Shown: positions 51,659-60,596 of the stretch, in pieces | How positions within the stretch are numbered: the stretch's first letter is position 1 | How the letters are laid out: every line of letters starts with the position of its first letter | Assembly (NCBI RefSeq): GCF_017808105.1 | Contig: NZ_JADBHF010000014.1 | Location: 1-64,000, forward strand | Length of the DNA stretch: 64,000 nt | Reading direction: 5' to 3' | DNA from: Brevibacterium renqingii | GTDB taxonomy: Bacteria > Actinomycetota > Actinomycetes > Actinomycetales > Brevibacteriaceae | Notes under the pieces: generated by a model | What the model was told of the DNA's origin: nothing | The model's input: the letters and a program-made list of their open reading frames with translations, nothing else | The model's database searches: none | Translations under genes and position numbers: made by a program

Positions 51659-51774
51659 GCTGCCGCGCGGGAGTGAGCTCGGTGCGGACTCGGCGCCCAG
51701 GGTCGAAGGGCCGCTGAGAGCCGCTCAGCCCCCCGGACGCATACTGTGCTGGCGCTGAGAGACGACTGCGAGGC

Positions 51775-51819
51775 AACTCACAGGAAATGATAAGATCGGA
51801 CGACAAACAACTGTGAGTT
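51775..51819. promoter_or_regulatory. Inverted repeat in the cstA promoter region
   Basis: AACTCACAG (51775-51783) and CTGTGAGTT (51811-51819) are perfect 9-bp arms 27 bp apart, with an AT-rich stretch containing TAAGAT between, 40-85 nt before the cstA start. The half-sites resemble CRP/GlxR halves but in the outward order, so this is not a standard CRP site. Confidence 0.5.
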
Positions 51820-51858
51820 CTGGGCGGTGCAGCGGTGCATCGCGAAGGGAGGAGCCTC

Positions 51859-53586
51859 ATGGGTTCCCTATTCATCATGCTCGTCGGATTGGCCATATTC
51901 GTCGCCGGCTACCTCCTGTACTCGAAGTTCCTCGGTCGCAGGATCTTCAAGCTCAATGACGCATTCACCACGCCCGCGCATGAACTCAACGACGGTGTCG
52001 ACTACGTTCCGACGAACAAGTACATCCTCTGGGGCCACCACTTCACCTCGGTCGCCGGTGCCGCGCCGATCGTCGGCCCCGCCATCGCCGTCATCTGGGG
52101 ATGGCTGCCGGCTCTGCTGTGGGTGACCATCGGAACGGTCTTCTTCGCAGGTATGCACGACTTCGGGACCCTCTGGGCCTCAGCCCGGAACAAGGGCCGC
52201 TCGATCGGTGCCCTGTCATCGCGCTATATCGGCAAACGCGGGGCGAACCTCTTCCTCATCGTCATCTTCCTGCTGCTGCTCATGGTCATCGCGGCCTTCG
52301 CCGTGGTCATCAAGAACCTCCTCATCAGCACGCCGACCGCAGTCATCCCGACCTGGGGCGCGATCGTCGTGGCGCTGCTCGTCGGACTCTGCGTCTACCG
52401 TCTGCGCATCCCGCTGATCCCCGTCACCGTCATCGGAGTCGTCCTCCTCTACGGACTCATCGTCCTCGGCAACAGCGTCCCCGTGGTCCTGCCCGAATCG
52501 TTCCTGGGCATGAGCCCCGCGACCTTCTGGATCGTCACGCTCTTCGTCTACGGCGCCATCGCTTCGCTGCTGCCGGTGTGGGTGCTGCTGCAGCCGCGCG
52601 ACTACATCAACGGCGTCCAGCTGTTCATCGGCCTCATCCTCCTGTTCGGCTCGGTGCTCACCGCTACGCTCTTCTCCGCGGTCAAGCCTGAGATCGTCGC
52701 CCCGGCCATCAACACCAATGTGCCGGAGGGCACGCCCAGCATGGTCCCCCTGCTGTTCGTCACGATCGCCTGCGGAGCCATCTCCGGCTTCCACGGCATG
52801 GTCGCCTCCGGCACCAGCTCGAAGCAGCTGGACAAGGAGACCGACGCTCGTTTCGTCGGCTACTTCGGTGCGGTGGGCGAAGGCCTGCTGTCGCTGGGAA
52901 CGATCCTCGCGGTCATCGGCGGCATCAAGTCCACCGCCGCCTGGAAGGAGATCTACTCAGCCTTCGGCGAGGGAGGCGTGGAGGCCTTCGTCCAGGGCGG
53001 AGGAGCCCTCATGGAGAACGGCCTCGGACTGCCCGCCTCCCTGTCCGCGACTGTCCTGGCGACGATGGCCGTGCTGTTCGCGGCCACGACCATGGACACG
53101 GGAATGCGTCTCCTGCGCTTCGTCATCCAGGAGATCGGCGAAACCGTGAAGCTGCGCATCAGCAACGTCCCCGCGACTCTGCTCGTCGTCGTCATCGGCC
53201 TCGGGCTGACGTTCTCCCAGGGGCTCGGCGGAGAGGGCGGACTGCGCATCTGGCCGCTGTTCGGCACGACCAACCAGCTCATGGCCTCCCTGTCGCTGGC
53301 GATCATCGCCGTCATCCTCATCCGCAAGCGGCGCAGCCCGCTGCCGGCGATAATCCCGCTGGTCATCGTCTTCGTCATGTCGTTCTGGGCGGCTATAGAT
53401 CAGCTCGTCAGCTTCGCCACCCCCGGCTCCACCGACTGGCTGCTCTTCGCACTCGACGTGGTCATCATCATCGCCAGCATCTGGGTCGCCGTCGAGGCCT
53501 TCCTCGCGATGCGCCGAGCCTACCGAGAGCCCCAGGAAGAACCCGACGCGGACGAGAAATTGGCGGCGACGCGAGAGAACGTCTGA
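51859..53586 (+). CDS. cstA: CstA-family carbon-starvation/pyruvate transporter
   Basis: 575 residues with about 16 membrane segments. The start GSLFIMLVGLAIFVAGYLLYSKFLGRRIF, DYVPTNKYILWGHHFTSVAGAAPIVGPAIAVIWGW, and ISGFHGMVASGTSSKQLDKETDARFVGYFGAVGEGLLS are characteristic. In enterobacteria CstA works with a small YbdD protein in pyruvate uptake. Here the small protein downstream is not YbdD-like but the Cys-Cys-ending type. GGGAGGAG precedes the ATG at 51859; an upstream GTG at 51835 is inside the ribosome-site leader. First gene of cstA-small protein-arsA. Confidence 0.93.
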   Translation: MGSLFIMLVGLAIFVAGYLLYSKFLGRRIFKLNDAFTTPAHELNDGVDYVPTNKYILWGHHFTSVAGAAPIVGPAIAVIWGWLPALLWVTIGTVFFAGMHDFGTLWASARNKGRSIGALSSRYIGKRGANLFLIVIFLLLLMVIAAFAVVIKNLLISTPTAVIPTWGAIVVALLVGLCVYRLRIPLIPVTVIGVVLLYGLIVLGNSVPVVLPESFLGMSPATFWIVTLFVYGAIASLLPVWVLLQPRDYINGVQLFIGLILLFGSVLTATLFSAVKPEIVAPAINTNVPEGTPSMVPLLFVTIACGAISGFHGMVASGTSSKQLDKETDARFVGYFGAVGEGLLSLGTILAVIGGIKSTAAWKEIYSAFGEGGVEAFVQGGGALMENGLGLPASLSATVLATMAVLFAATTMDTGMRLLRFVIQEIGETVKLRISNVPATLLVVVIGLGLTFSQGLGGEGGLRIWPLFGTTNQLMASLSLAIIAVILIRKRRSPLPAIIPLVIVFVMSFWAAIDQLVSFATPGSTDWLLFALDVVIIIASIWVAVEAFLAMRRAYREPQEEPDADEKLAATRENV

Positions 53587-53593
53587 TCCCTTC

Positions 53594-53896
53594 ATGGCAG
53601 ACAGCATTGCAGAGCTGATCACCCGCCGTCTTCAGGCCCTGCCCGAGAAATGGGCGGCATTCCGGGAAGGGCTGCTCGAGTTCTACGTCGGCCCCTACCG
53701 GCAGACGCTCAAGCGGGAGCAGCAGGCCGAGGACGACTTCTTCTCCGTCGTCGTCCTCGGCGAGGCCCTCGGCGTCCCGGACCCTGCCGCTTACTACACG
53801 GCCGAGCTCATGCCCGCCCTCTGGGACGACTTCCACGCCTGGCACAGACGCATGGGGCTGCCCCGATCGCCGCTGGATCACATCGCATGCTGCTAG
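53594..53896 (+). CDS. Small Cys-Cys-ending protein (cory-CC-star type)
   Basis: 100 residues, soluble, mostly helical: LPEKWAAFREGLLEFYVGPYRQTLKREQQAEDDFFSVVVLGEALGVPDPAAYYTAELMPALWDDFHAWHRRMG, ending in HIACC at the stop. The two terminal cysteines after Ile-Ala are the mark of the family NCBI names cory-CC-star. It lies between cstA (7-nt gap) and the ArsA-type ATPase (10-nt overlap). Function unknown. A terminal Cys pair could bind a metal or Fe-S centre or be an acceptor for lipidation; both are guesses. Confidence 0.82.
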   Translation: MADSIAELITRRLQALPEKWAAFREGLLEFYVGPYRQTLKREQQAEDDFFSVVVLGEALGVPDPAAYYTAELMPALWDDFHAWHRRMGLPRSPLDHIACC

Positions 53897-54915
53897 ACAT
53901 CGCACGCTCGCGGCGTCTCCTCTTCGTCGGCGGCAAGGGCGGTACGGGAAAGACCTCGGTGTCCTCGGGGCTGGCGATGGCGCGCGCCCTCGACGGCGGC
54001 CGCGTGCTGCTGGTGTCGACGGACCCGGCGCACAACCTCGGCGATATCTGGCGCACGGAGCTCGCCGACGAGGCCCGGCGCGTCTACACGGCCGAGACCG
54101 CCACCGTCGACGAGGCGGGGCCCGGCTTCGTCGACGCCATCGAAGTCGATCCGCAGGCAACGATCGACGCGCACTTCGCCATAGTCGAAGCGATGATGCG
54201 GCGGATGCTGCCCGAACGTACGCACGCTGCCGCGCGTGACCATCTGCGGACGGCGAAGACGGCGCCCGGCAGCCACGAATCGGCCGTCCTCGAGCGGATC
54301 GCTGTGATCTGCGAAGAGGCGATGGGCGTCTATGACCTCGTCATCTTCGACACCGCGCCCACAGGGCACACCGTCCATCTGCTGTCCCTGCCCGAGCGAC
54401 TGACCGGCTGGGCCGAATCGCTGGTGGCCAACCGCGACCGCTCGGAGCGCTTCGCCGCCGCGGCTCGCTCACTCGTCAGCCCGAAGGAGGAGACTCCCGG
54501 CCCCGACGCCCAGATGCGTCGCACCCTGCTGTCCCGACGCGACCGCTTCGCCCTGCTGCGCAGCACCATCGCCGATGCCGGGCAGACCGGCTTCCTCATC
54601 ACCACACTCGCCGAGCGGCTGCCGGTCGCCGAGACCCTCGTCCTGGTACGGCAGCTGCGCGAGCTCGATGTCGATCTCACCGGCATCGTCGTCAACCGTC
54701 TCTCCCCGGCAGACTCCGGAGAGTTTCTCGCCGCCCGTCGCGCTTTGGAAGACGAGCAGCTGAGGCAGCTGCACGCCGCCGTCGACCCGCTGCCAGTGGC
54801 CGAGCTTCCCTTGCTGCCCGGTGAGCTCACCGGCGCCGAGGCGGTCCGTCAGTTGGCCGATCTCCTGGCCCGAGAGACGGGAACGGGCAGAGGCGGAACG
54901 GAAGCCGGGTTATGA
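53887..54915 (+). CDS. ArsA/Get3-family ATPase
   Basis: 342 residues. The deviant Walker A is LLFVGGKGGTGKTSVSSGLAMA (about residues 11-32), switch I VLLVSTDPAHNLGDIW, and switch II VIFDTAPTGHTVHLLSLPERL. The layout matches single-domain ArsA/Get3 ATPases. No arsenite-binding Cys triad is visible and no arsenical genes are near, so arsenite pumping is unlikely. Overlap with the Cys-Cys protein and adjacency to cstA suggest ATP-driven handling of that small protein or of a transporter component (inference). Confidence 0.88.
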   Translation: MLLDIARSRRLLFVGGKGGTGKTSVSSGLAMARALDGGRVLLVSTDPAHNLGDIWRTELADEARRVYTAETATVDEAGPGFVDAIEVDPQATIDAHFAIVEAMMRRMLPERTHAAARDHLRTAKTAPGSHESAVLERIAVICEEAMGVYDLVIFDTAPTGHTVHLLSLPERLTGWAESLVANRDRSERFAAAARSLVSPKEETPGPDAQMRRTLLSRRDRFALLRSTIADAGQTGFLITTLAERLPVAETLVLVRQLRELDVDLTGIVVNRLSPADSGEFLAARRALEDEQLRQLHAAVDPLPVAELPLLPGELTGAEAVRQLADLLARETGTGRGGTEAGL

Positions 54916-54968
54916 TCTCCTTGACCGTGGATGACCACCTCCGACGGTTCACGAGGCGAGGGGTACGG

Positions 54969-55757
54969 ATGGCAGAGCGGCCGACAGATGACAGGGGAGC
55001 GCAATCCGAACAGCGGAGCGTCTCGGCAGGCGATGAGTCTGCTCGCGACACCGCGCTCGTACGGGGACTGCGCATCCTCTCGAGCGTCGCGGAGACCGGG
55101 GAGACCAATGCGAAGCAGCTGGCGGCCGAGCTCGACCTGCCCCTGTCCACGACCTATCGGTACCTCAAGACCCTGCGCGAGTTCGACCTCGTCGAGGAGT
55201 TCGGCGGCCGCTACCTGCCCAGCTCCCGGCTGAGCTCCTGGTCCGGAGGCAACGCCACGCGGTCCCATCTGCTCGAAGTCGGACACCGGTTCCTCCGCCG
55301 GCTCAGCGCCCGCAGCGGCCGAACCTCAGTGCTCGCCGTCCGAGAGGGGCGCAACGCCGTGTGCCTGCGGCAGTTCGCGCCTGACGAAGATGCCGACATC
55401 GCCTTCCGGATCTACGAAGTCCTCCCGCTCGATCGCGGGGCGGGCCAGCGCGTGCTGCTGGCCCACGCCCCGTCCCAGATCATCGCCGAGGTGGCCGCCG
55501 AGTCGTCCCATCCGGAGGAGAAGCTCCTCGGATCCCTCCGCCAGATCCGCAGCAGCGGATTCGCCTACTCCCAGTCCGAGCTGCGCTCCGGGGCGAACGC
55601 GCTCTCCTGTCCCGTCATCGTCCGCGGGGAGGTGCTGTGCTCGCTGACCCTGGCAGGCCACTCCGAACGCTTCGGAAATGCGACGGCGACTTCCCTCAAG
55701 CCTCTGCTCACCGAGGCGGTCGAGGAGCTGCAGACGGCACTGAGCGAGGTGTGCTGA
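54969..55757 (+). CDS. IclR-family regulator of the P450/ammonia-lyase genes
   Basis: 262 residues: a winged helix (ALVRGLRILSSVAETGETNAKQLAAELDLPLSTTYRYLKTLREFDLVEEFGG) and a full IclR effector domain (SGRTSVLAVREGRNAVCLRQF ... DRGAGQRVLLAHAPSQIIAEV ... GFAYSQSELRSGANALSCPV). An ATG at 54912 overlapping the ArsA stop is possible, but AGGGG is better placed for 54969. It stands directly before the P450 gene and probably governs that cluster. Confidence 0.85.
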   Translation: MAERPTDDRGAQSEQRSVSAGDESARDTALVRGLRILSSVAETGETNAKQLAAELDLPLSTTYRYLKTLREFDLVEEFGGRYLPSSRLSSWSGGNATRSHLLEVGHRFLRRLSARSGRTSVLAVREGRNAVCLRQFAPDEDADIAFRIYEVLPLDRGAGQRVLLAHAPSQIIAEVAAESSHPEEKLLGSLRQIRSSGFAYSQSELRSGANALSCPVIVRGEVLCSLTLAGHSERFGNATATSLKPLLTEAVEELQTALSEVC

Positions 55758-55937
55758 GAGCTGGGCTCGACCGCTGCAGACCCGCCCACGCGTTCCCACG
55801 GGCTGAGAATCCGACTGGCTCGATTCCTCGTGAGTTCCTAATCTGCAGGAGAGCGCATCGCACATACCCACCGTCCCGGCAACGACGCGGAACGGCAGGA
55901 GGGCGATTCGCCTGCGAACGAGCAACGGAGGTCTTTC

Positions 55938-57176
55938 ATGGGGAGCGCATCGGCACATCCGACGGCGACGGACGCCATCACGGCACTCGATGTCCCGGTC
56001 ATCGACGAGGACCCGTATTCGCGGGAGAACCTCGCCGATCCGTACCCGTTCATGCGCCGACTCCGTCAGGCCGGTCCGGCCGCTTGGCTGAGCATGTACG
56101 GCGTTCCGGCCTTCGGGCGCGATGCCGAAGTGCGGGAGATCCTCGAAGACCACCGAACGTTCATCTCCGGCGCCGGGGTCGGCAGCGTCAACATCCACCA
56201 CAATCCGCCTCTGCGAAAGCCCGGGATCCTCGAGGTCGACCCGCCCATCCACACTCGCATGCGCGCAGCCATGGACGGCGTCATCACCCCGAAACGTCTG
56301 CGTCCTCGCAGGAAGGACTTCGCGACCTATGCGAAGACCGTCATCGACGAGGTGCTGTCGACCGAAGACGGCGAGTTCGATGCCGCTCGCCTCGCCGAGC
56401 AGTTCGTGCTGCGAGTCTTCGGCGACGCGGTCGGCATCCCGCGCTCAGGGCGGGCGGAGAATCTGCTGGTGCAGGGTGCCGCGAACTTCGCGACCTTCGG
56501 GCCGCAGAATGAGATCGCCCAGCGCTGGATCGCCGACTCCGCAGGCACCTACGACTGGGTGCTAGACAACTGCGCCCGCGAAGTCCTCGATCCCTCGGGC
56601 ATGGGAGCCCAGCTGTGGGAGTTCGCCGACTCCGGCGACATCTCCCCGGAGGAGGCGACGCTGCTGGTCAGGGCCCTGCTCTCGGCTGGCTTGGATACGA
56701 CGATCTTCGCGATCACGAATACGCTGCACACACTGGCCACGCACCCGGAGCAGTACGCGAAGGTCCATGCCGATCCTCGGCTGGTGCGCTTCGCAATCGA
56801 CGAATCATTCCGCTTCGAAAGCCCCTTCTACGCTTTCTACCGCACGACGTCGCGCGACACGGTGCTGTCCGGGGTGGAGATCCCGGCAGAGACCAAGGTG
56901 CTCGTCTTCCCCGGCAGTGCGAATCGCGATGAGGAGAGATGGGGCGCCGATGCCGACGTCTACCGATTCGACAGGGACTCCAGCGGCCACCTCACCTTCG
57001 GCATGGGCATCCACCAATGCGTCGGGCAGCCGATCTCCCGGATGGAGATGGACGCCCTGCTCTCGGCCTTCGTCACCCGGGTCGCCTCCCTCGAGACCGC
57101 CGGGCCCGCGACCCGCCTCGTCCACACGACACTGCAGAGCTACGCCTCCGTACCGCTGCGCGCCCGAGCGGCCTGA
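55938..57176 (+). CDS. Cytochrome P450, CYP199/CYP255-like (aryl O-demethylase type)
   Basis: 412 residues. The heme-binding loop is LTFGMGIHQCVGQPISRMEM with Cys361; the I-helix is LLSAGLDTTIFAI (acid-alcohol pair Asp-Thr); the ExxR motif is FAIDESFRFESPFY. The N-terminal half (DPYPFMRRLRQAGPAAWLSMYGVPAF ... ILEVDPPIHTRMR) resembles CYP199/CYP255 enzymes, which demethylate methoxy-aromatics. It needs an NAD(P)H reductase; the 2Fe-2S flavoprotein at 59442 is the obvious partner. The ammonia-lyase gene follows 40 nt later. Confidence 0.88.
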   Translation: MGSASAHPTATDAITALDVPVIDEDPYSRENLADPYPFMRRLRQAGPAAWLSMYGVPAFGRDAEVREILEDHRTFISGAGVGSVNIHHNPPLRKPGILEVDPPIHTRMRAAMDGVITPKRLRPRRKDFATYAKTVIDEVLSTEDGEFDAARLAEQFVLRVFGDAVGIPRSGRAENLLVQGAANFATFGPQNEIAQRWIADSAGTYDWVLDNCAREVLDPSGMGAQLWEFADSGDISPEEATLLVRALLSAGLDTTIFAITNTLHTLATHPEQYAKVHADPRLVRFAIDESFRFESPFYAFYRTTSRDTVLSGVEIPAETKVLVFPGSANRDEERWGADADVYRFDRDSSGHLTFGMGIHQCVGQPISRMEMDALLSAFVTRVASLETAGPATRLVHTTLQSYASVPLRARAA

Positions 57177-57216
57177 GCACAGCAGCAACCACCCGCCCCG
57201 AACGAGAGGAACCGAT

Positions 57217-58908
57217 GTGATCGATACTGCTTCCGCCTGCACCCGCGAGGAATTCCCCGGCGACGAACTCGTCATCGGACTCGACCCTGCGAGCCTGAGT
57301 GACCTCGTCGACGTGGCTCGCTTCCGGCGACGCATCCGCCTCGACCCTGAGCTAGAACAGCACTGCGCGAAGTCGCGGAAGTGGCTCGAGGACGTCATCG
57401 AGCGCATGCGCGCCGGGGAACCTGTCGAGGCGATCTACTCGGTCAACACCGGATTCGGCTCTCTGGCAGGACGGAAGGCCTTCCCCTCGGCCGATGACGC
57501 GGCCGAGCTCTCCCGACGGCTCATCCTCGCCGATGCCTCGGGAGTCGGCCGCATCGTCGACGAGGAGGTCGTGCGGGCGACGATGTTCATCCGCGTCATC
57601 TCGCTGACCCAGGGCCATTCGGCGATCCAATGGGCGCTCATCGAAGGACTCGTCGCCATGCTCAACGCCGACGTGTGGCCGGCCGTGCCCGAGTACGGGT
57701 CTCTGGGCGCCTCGGGCGATCTCATTCCCTTGGCCCATATCGCCCTTGTGCTCACGACTGCTCCAGACAGCAGCACGGAGCCGGAGAACTCGGGAGAGGC
57801 GATCCTCGACGGACGCATCGTCACCGGGCATGAGGCGATGGCTGCGGCCGGTCTCGACCGCATTCCCGTCGGGGCCAAAGACGGTCTCGCACTGCTCAAC
57901 GGCACATCCTTCTCCCTGGCACAGACGGCGCTCGCCGCCTGGGACGTCCAGGGCGCGCTGCACACCGCTGAGGTGACCGCTTGCCTGTCGATCGAAGCCC
58001 TCCTCGGGTTCGGGGACGCCTTCATCGCCGAGCTCCACCAGGCCAGGGGTCAGAAGGGGCAGATCGCCGTGGCCGAGCGGATGCGCGGCTATATGCACGA
58101 TTCCCGTCTCATCACCGGCGACCGGGACAACGACCCCGTCCGTCAGCCGCCCCAGGACGCGTACTCGCTGCGCTGCGTGCCGCAGGTGTTCGGTCCGATT
58201 GCGGACACGCTCGACTTCGCCTTCGGCATCATCGAACGGGAGATCAACGCTGCGACGGACAATCCGCTCGTCTTCCCCGATCTCGACCGGGATCTCAAAG
58301 CGGTCTCGGGAGGCAACTTCCACGCCGAGTACGTCGCCTTCGCTGCAGACTTCCTCTCGATCGCCGCGACCGAGATCGGCAACATCACCGAAAGGCGGAT
58401 CTTCCGCCTCGACGACGGCACCCTCAACCGGGGTCTGCCGGACATGCTCGTCGACTCGGACCAGGTCGGCCTCGACTGCGGGTTCATGCTCCCGCAGTAC
58501 CTCGCCGCAGCACTCGTCTCCGACTGCAAGACCCTGGCCCATCCGGACTCCGTGGACTCGATCCCCACCTCGGCGAATCAGGAGGATCACGTGTCGATGG
58601 CGAACAACGCCGGCCGGCATCTGCGACAGATCGTCGCGAACGTCGAAGTCGTCGTCGGCGTGGAGCTGCTCATGGCGGTGCAGGCGCTCGAGCTGCGGGT
58701 GCAGGCAGGCAGGCCAGACGGGACAGCTGTGTCCGAGGACGAGCTCTCGACTGCGGCGCGCAGAGTCCAGGCGATGCTGCGGGCGACCCCGGACACGCAG
58801 GGCCGGACGATCGCCCACCTCACCCGGGACGTCGTCCTCTACCCGCAGGTCCGCACCGCGGCCGGGCTGGTGAAGGAACGCGCGGTGCTCGCAGCGGTCA
58901 GCGACTGA
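57217..58908 (+). CDS. Histidine/aromatic amino acid ammonia-lyase family protein with altered specificity residue
   Basis: 563 residues, longer than typical HutH (~510). The MIO cofactor triad is Ala165-Ser166-Gly167 in YGSLGASGDLIPLAH. YSVNTGFGSL, NPLVFPDL, YSLRCVPQVFG and SANQEDHVSMANNAGR (Glu456) are conserved as in histidine ammonia-lyase. At the selectivity position HutH has SHAAG (His83); here it is LADASG with Asp106. The enzyme should remove ammonia from an alpha-amino acid, but perhaps not plain histidine. No hut genes are near. GTG start (57217) with GAGAGGA upstream. Confidence 0.85.
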   Translation: MIDTASACTREEFPGDELVIGLDPASLSDLVDVARFRRRIRLDPELEQHCAKSRKWLEDVIERMRAGEPVEAIYSVNTGFGSLAGRKAFPSADDAAELSRRLILADASGVGRIVDEEVVRATMFIRVISLTQGHSAIQWALIEGLVAMLNADVWPAVPEYGSLGASGDLIPLAHIALVLTTAPDSSTEPENSGEAILDGRIVTGHEAMAAAGLDRIPVGAKDGLALLNGTSFSLAQTALAAWDVQGALHTAEVTACLSIEALLGFGDAFIAELHQARGQKGQIAVAERMRGYMHDSRLITGDRDNDPVRQPPQDAYSLRCVPQVFGPIADTLDFAFGIIEREINAATDNPLVFPDLDRDLKAVSGGNFHAEYVAFAADFLSIAATEIGNITERRIFRLDDGTLNRGLPDMLVDSDQVGLDCGFMLPQYLAAALVSDCKTLAHPDSVDSIPTSANQEDHVSMANNAGRHLRQIVANVEVVVGVELLMAVQALELRVQAGRPDGTAVSEDELSTAARRVQAMLRATPDTQGRTIAHLTRDVVLYPQVRTAAGLVKERAVLAAVSD

Positions 58909-58980
58909 GTTCGCGCCGCTGCGCACGTCAGCCTCTGCGGAGCGTCTGGTTGCGCGCCGCGGCCGAAGGCTGCCCGCGGT

Positions 58981-59370
58981 TCAGTCCGCGTCGCGCAGAC
59001 AGGCCGGGTGGCGGCGGAGTCGGTTTCTGATCTGGAGCGCCTTGAGCGCTCCGACCGCGACCGTGAGGCCGGCGATGCTGCGACGGTTCGACACCCAGGC
59101 CCGAACCTCGGCGCATTCCTCGTGTTCGCGCACGTCGATGGAGACGATGAGCATCCGGTTGCTGTTGTTCACCCGCGCCCTGTTGATGAGGCCGGGACCT
59201 GTGGTCTTCACCCAGGTCACCCGTGGGAAGTGCGCCTCGACGATGGCAGCGGCCTCCTCAGCGGAGAGATCGAGCACCACACCATAGGTGCGCTTGGAGA
59301 CGACGGTGCGATGGATGAGCAGCAGGAGGGCGAGGAGGCACACGACTGCCGCGATTACCGCACCGCTCAT
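58981..59370 (-). CDS. Membrane-anchored protein of unknown function
   Basis: 129 residues: an N-terminal membrane helix (SGAVIAAVVCLLALLLLIHRTVV) followed by a soluble domain (VVLDLSAEEAAAIVEAHFPRVTWVKTTGPGLINRARVNNSNRMLIVSIDVREHEECAEVRAWV). No family recognised. The ATG at 59370 has GGAGAGGA upstream; the frame extends to 59472 but without a ribosome site. It lies between the ammonia-lyase and the reductase genes, converging with the former. Confidence 0.65.
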   Translation of the reverse strand: MSGAVIAAVVCLLALLLLIHRTVVSKRTYGVVLDLSAEEAAAIVEAHFPRVTWVKTTGPGLINRARVNNSNRMLIVSIDVREHEECAEVRAWVSNRRSIAGLTVAVGALKALQIRNRLRRHPACLRDAD

Positions 59371-59441
59371 CGTCCGTCCTCTCCACCGGCCACCTGTTTC
59401 CCAGGGTACCGACCCGATGGGTGCGACGGCTGCCGCACCGC

Positions 59442-60533
59442 TCAGAGGTCGAGCGCGATGCGCGTGCCGCACGCCCGGGAGACGCAGATCATCATGGTCT
59501 CCTGCGCCGCATGCTCCTCCGCCGAGAGCACGGAATCCCGGTGGTCGGCCTGCCCGTCGAGGATGACCGTCTCACAGGTGCCGCACGTGCCCTTCTGGCA
59601 CGAACTCAGCGTTCTCACACCGGCGCGGCCGAGGGCCTCGATGATCGAACATCCGGCGGGGACGTCGACTTCGGAACCGTCACCGAGCTCGACGACGAAG
59701 GCCTCGTCTTCTCCCTGCGCCCCGGCGATGGGGGCACTGGCTGAGGCGACCGTGCCACGCCCCGTCCTCTCACGGACATTCGCCGAGGTGTCGGCGGCGT
59801 CGTCGAAATCCTCGCTGATGACGGCGATGGCGGGATCGTCGGCCAACCCGGTCTCGAGAGACCGCATGAGGGGGACCGGCCCGCACACGTAGACCGTCGT
59901 CTCCCCACCGCGACCGGCCGCCCACTCACGGACCGCGGCAGCGGCATCGGGTCGACCGGCCGCCTCGGTGATGTGCACGCTCACCCGCTCGGGTCCGTGT
60001 TCGGCGAGAAGGACCTCGGCGAAGGCCATCGACTCCTGCCGACGGCCGATGTAGAGCAGGTGCCAGTCATCACCCGCCGAGGCGGCCGCAGCGATCATCG
60101 CCGTCACAGGAGTGATGCCGATGCCGCCGGCGACGAAGAACACCGGTCCGACTCCGCGGTAGCCGAAAGTGTCCCGGGGTCCGCGGATGAGGAGCGAGGT
60201 GCAGGAGGCGAGGTGCTCGTGCAGCCAGGCTGAACCTCCCCGGCCCCGGTCCTCTCTCAGCACCGCGATCCTCAGGGTCTCTGCTGGGCCGGCGACGAGG
60301 GAGTAGTGGCGGATGGCGGGGCCCTCGGGCAGGGGAACGGCCACCTCGATATGGGAACCGGGAACGAGACCGGCGGTCGCCTCGGCGGGGGTGAGCTCGA
60401 TGCCGAGCACTTCGGGAGTGAGAGCTTCGACCCCGCTGACGGGAACGGGGCGGAAGCCCTGGCGGATGAGCATATCGAGGCTGACGCCGTCGAATTCGCC
60501 GAGGGCAGGGCTGCCGTTGAGAATAGCCGTCAT
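59442..60533 (-). CDS. Flavin-dependent oxidoreductase with C-terminal 2Fe-2S domain (phthalate dioxygenase reductase-like)
   Basis: 363 residues: a flavin-binding domain (IRHYSLVAGPAE near residue 85), an NAD domain (FFVAGGIGITPVTAMIAAA, near 145; YVCGPVPLMRSLE near 225) and a C-terminal plant-type ferredoxin with CQKGTCGTCETV and a final Cys in MMICVSRACG. A Ser/Ala/Thr linker of about 40 residues joins the last two. The ATG at 60533 has GGAGGACC upstream; upstream in-frame codons to 60866 are not family-like. Nearby P450 and ammonia-lyase genes make it the likely electron donor to the P450. Confidence 0.88.
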   Translation of the reverse strand: MTAILNGSPALGEFDGVSLDMLIRQGFRPVPVSGVEALTPEVLGIELTPAEATAGLVPGSHIEVAVPLPEGPAIRHYSLVAGPAETLRIAVLREDRGRGGSAWLHEHLASCTSLLIRGPRDTFGYRGVGPVFFVAGGIGITPVTAMIAAAASAGDDWHLLYIGRRQESMAFAEVLLAEHGPERVSVHITEAAGRPDAAAAVREWAAGRGGETTVYVCGPVPLMRSLETGLADDPAIAVISEDFDDAADTSANVRERTGRGTVASASAPIAGAQGEDEAFVVELGDGSEVDVPAGCSIIEALGRAGVRTLSSCQKGTCGTCETVILDGQADHRDSVLSAEEHAAQETMMICVSRACGTRIALDL

Positions 60534-60574
60534 TGGTCCTCCATCCTTCTTGCTCGCGCGTCGAGCTCCGCCGG

Positions 60575-60596
60575 AGAGACCGGACCATCGGTCTCT
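60575..60596. promoter_or_regulatory. Inverted repeat upstream of the reductase gene
   Basis: AGAGACC (60575-60581) and GGTCTCT (60590-60596) are perfect 7-bp arms with an 8-bp centre, about 40 nt upstream of the reductase start in the 264-nt divergent region shared with the symporter. A candidate operator for the cluster's IclR regulator; no second copy was found before the P450 gene. Confidence 0.45.

Noticed and set aside
53887-54915. ArsA-type ATPase as part of an arsenite pump with the transporter at 62959
   Set aside because: The genes are 8 kb apart, no arsR, arsC or arsD is near either, and the ATPase lacks the cysteine site.
57352-58926. 524-codon minus-strand frame opposite the ammonia-lyase
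   Set aside because: The plus strand carries all MIO-lyase motifs; the minus frame shows none.
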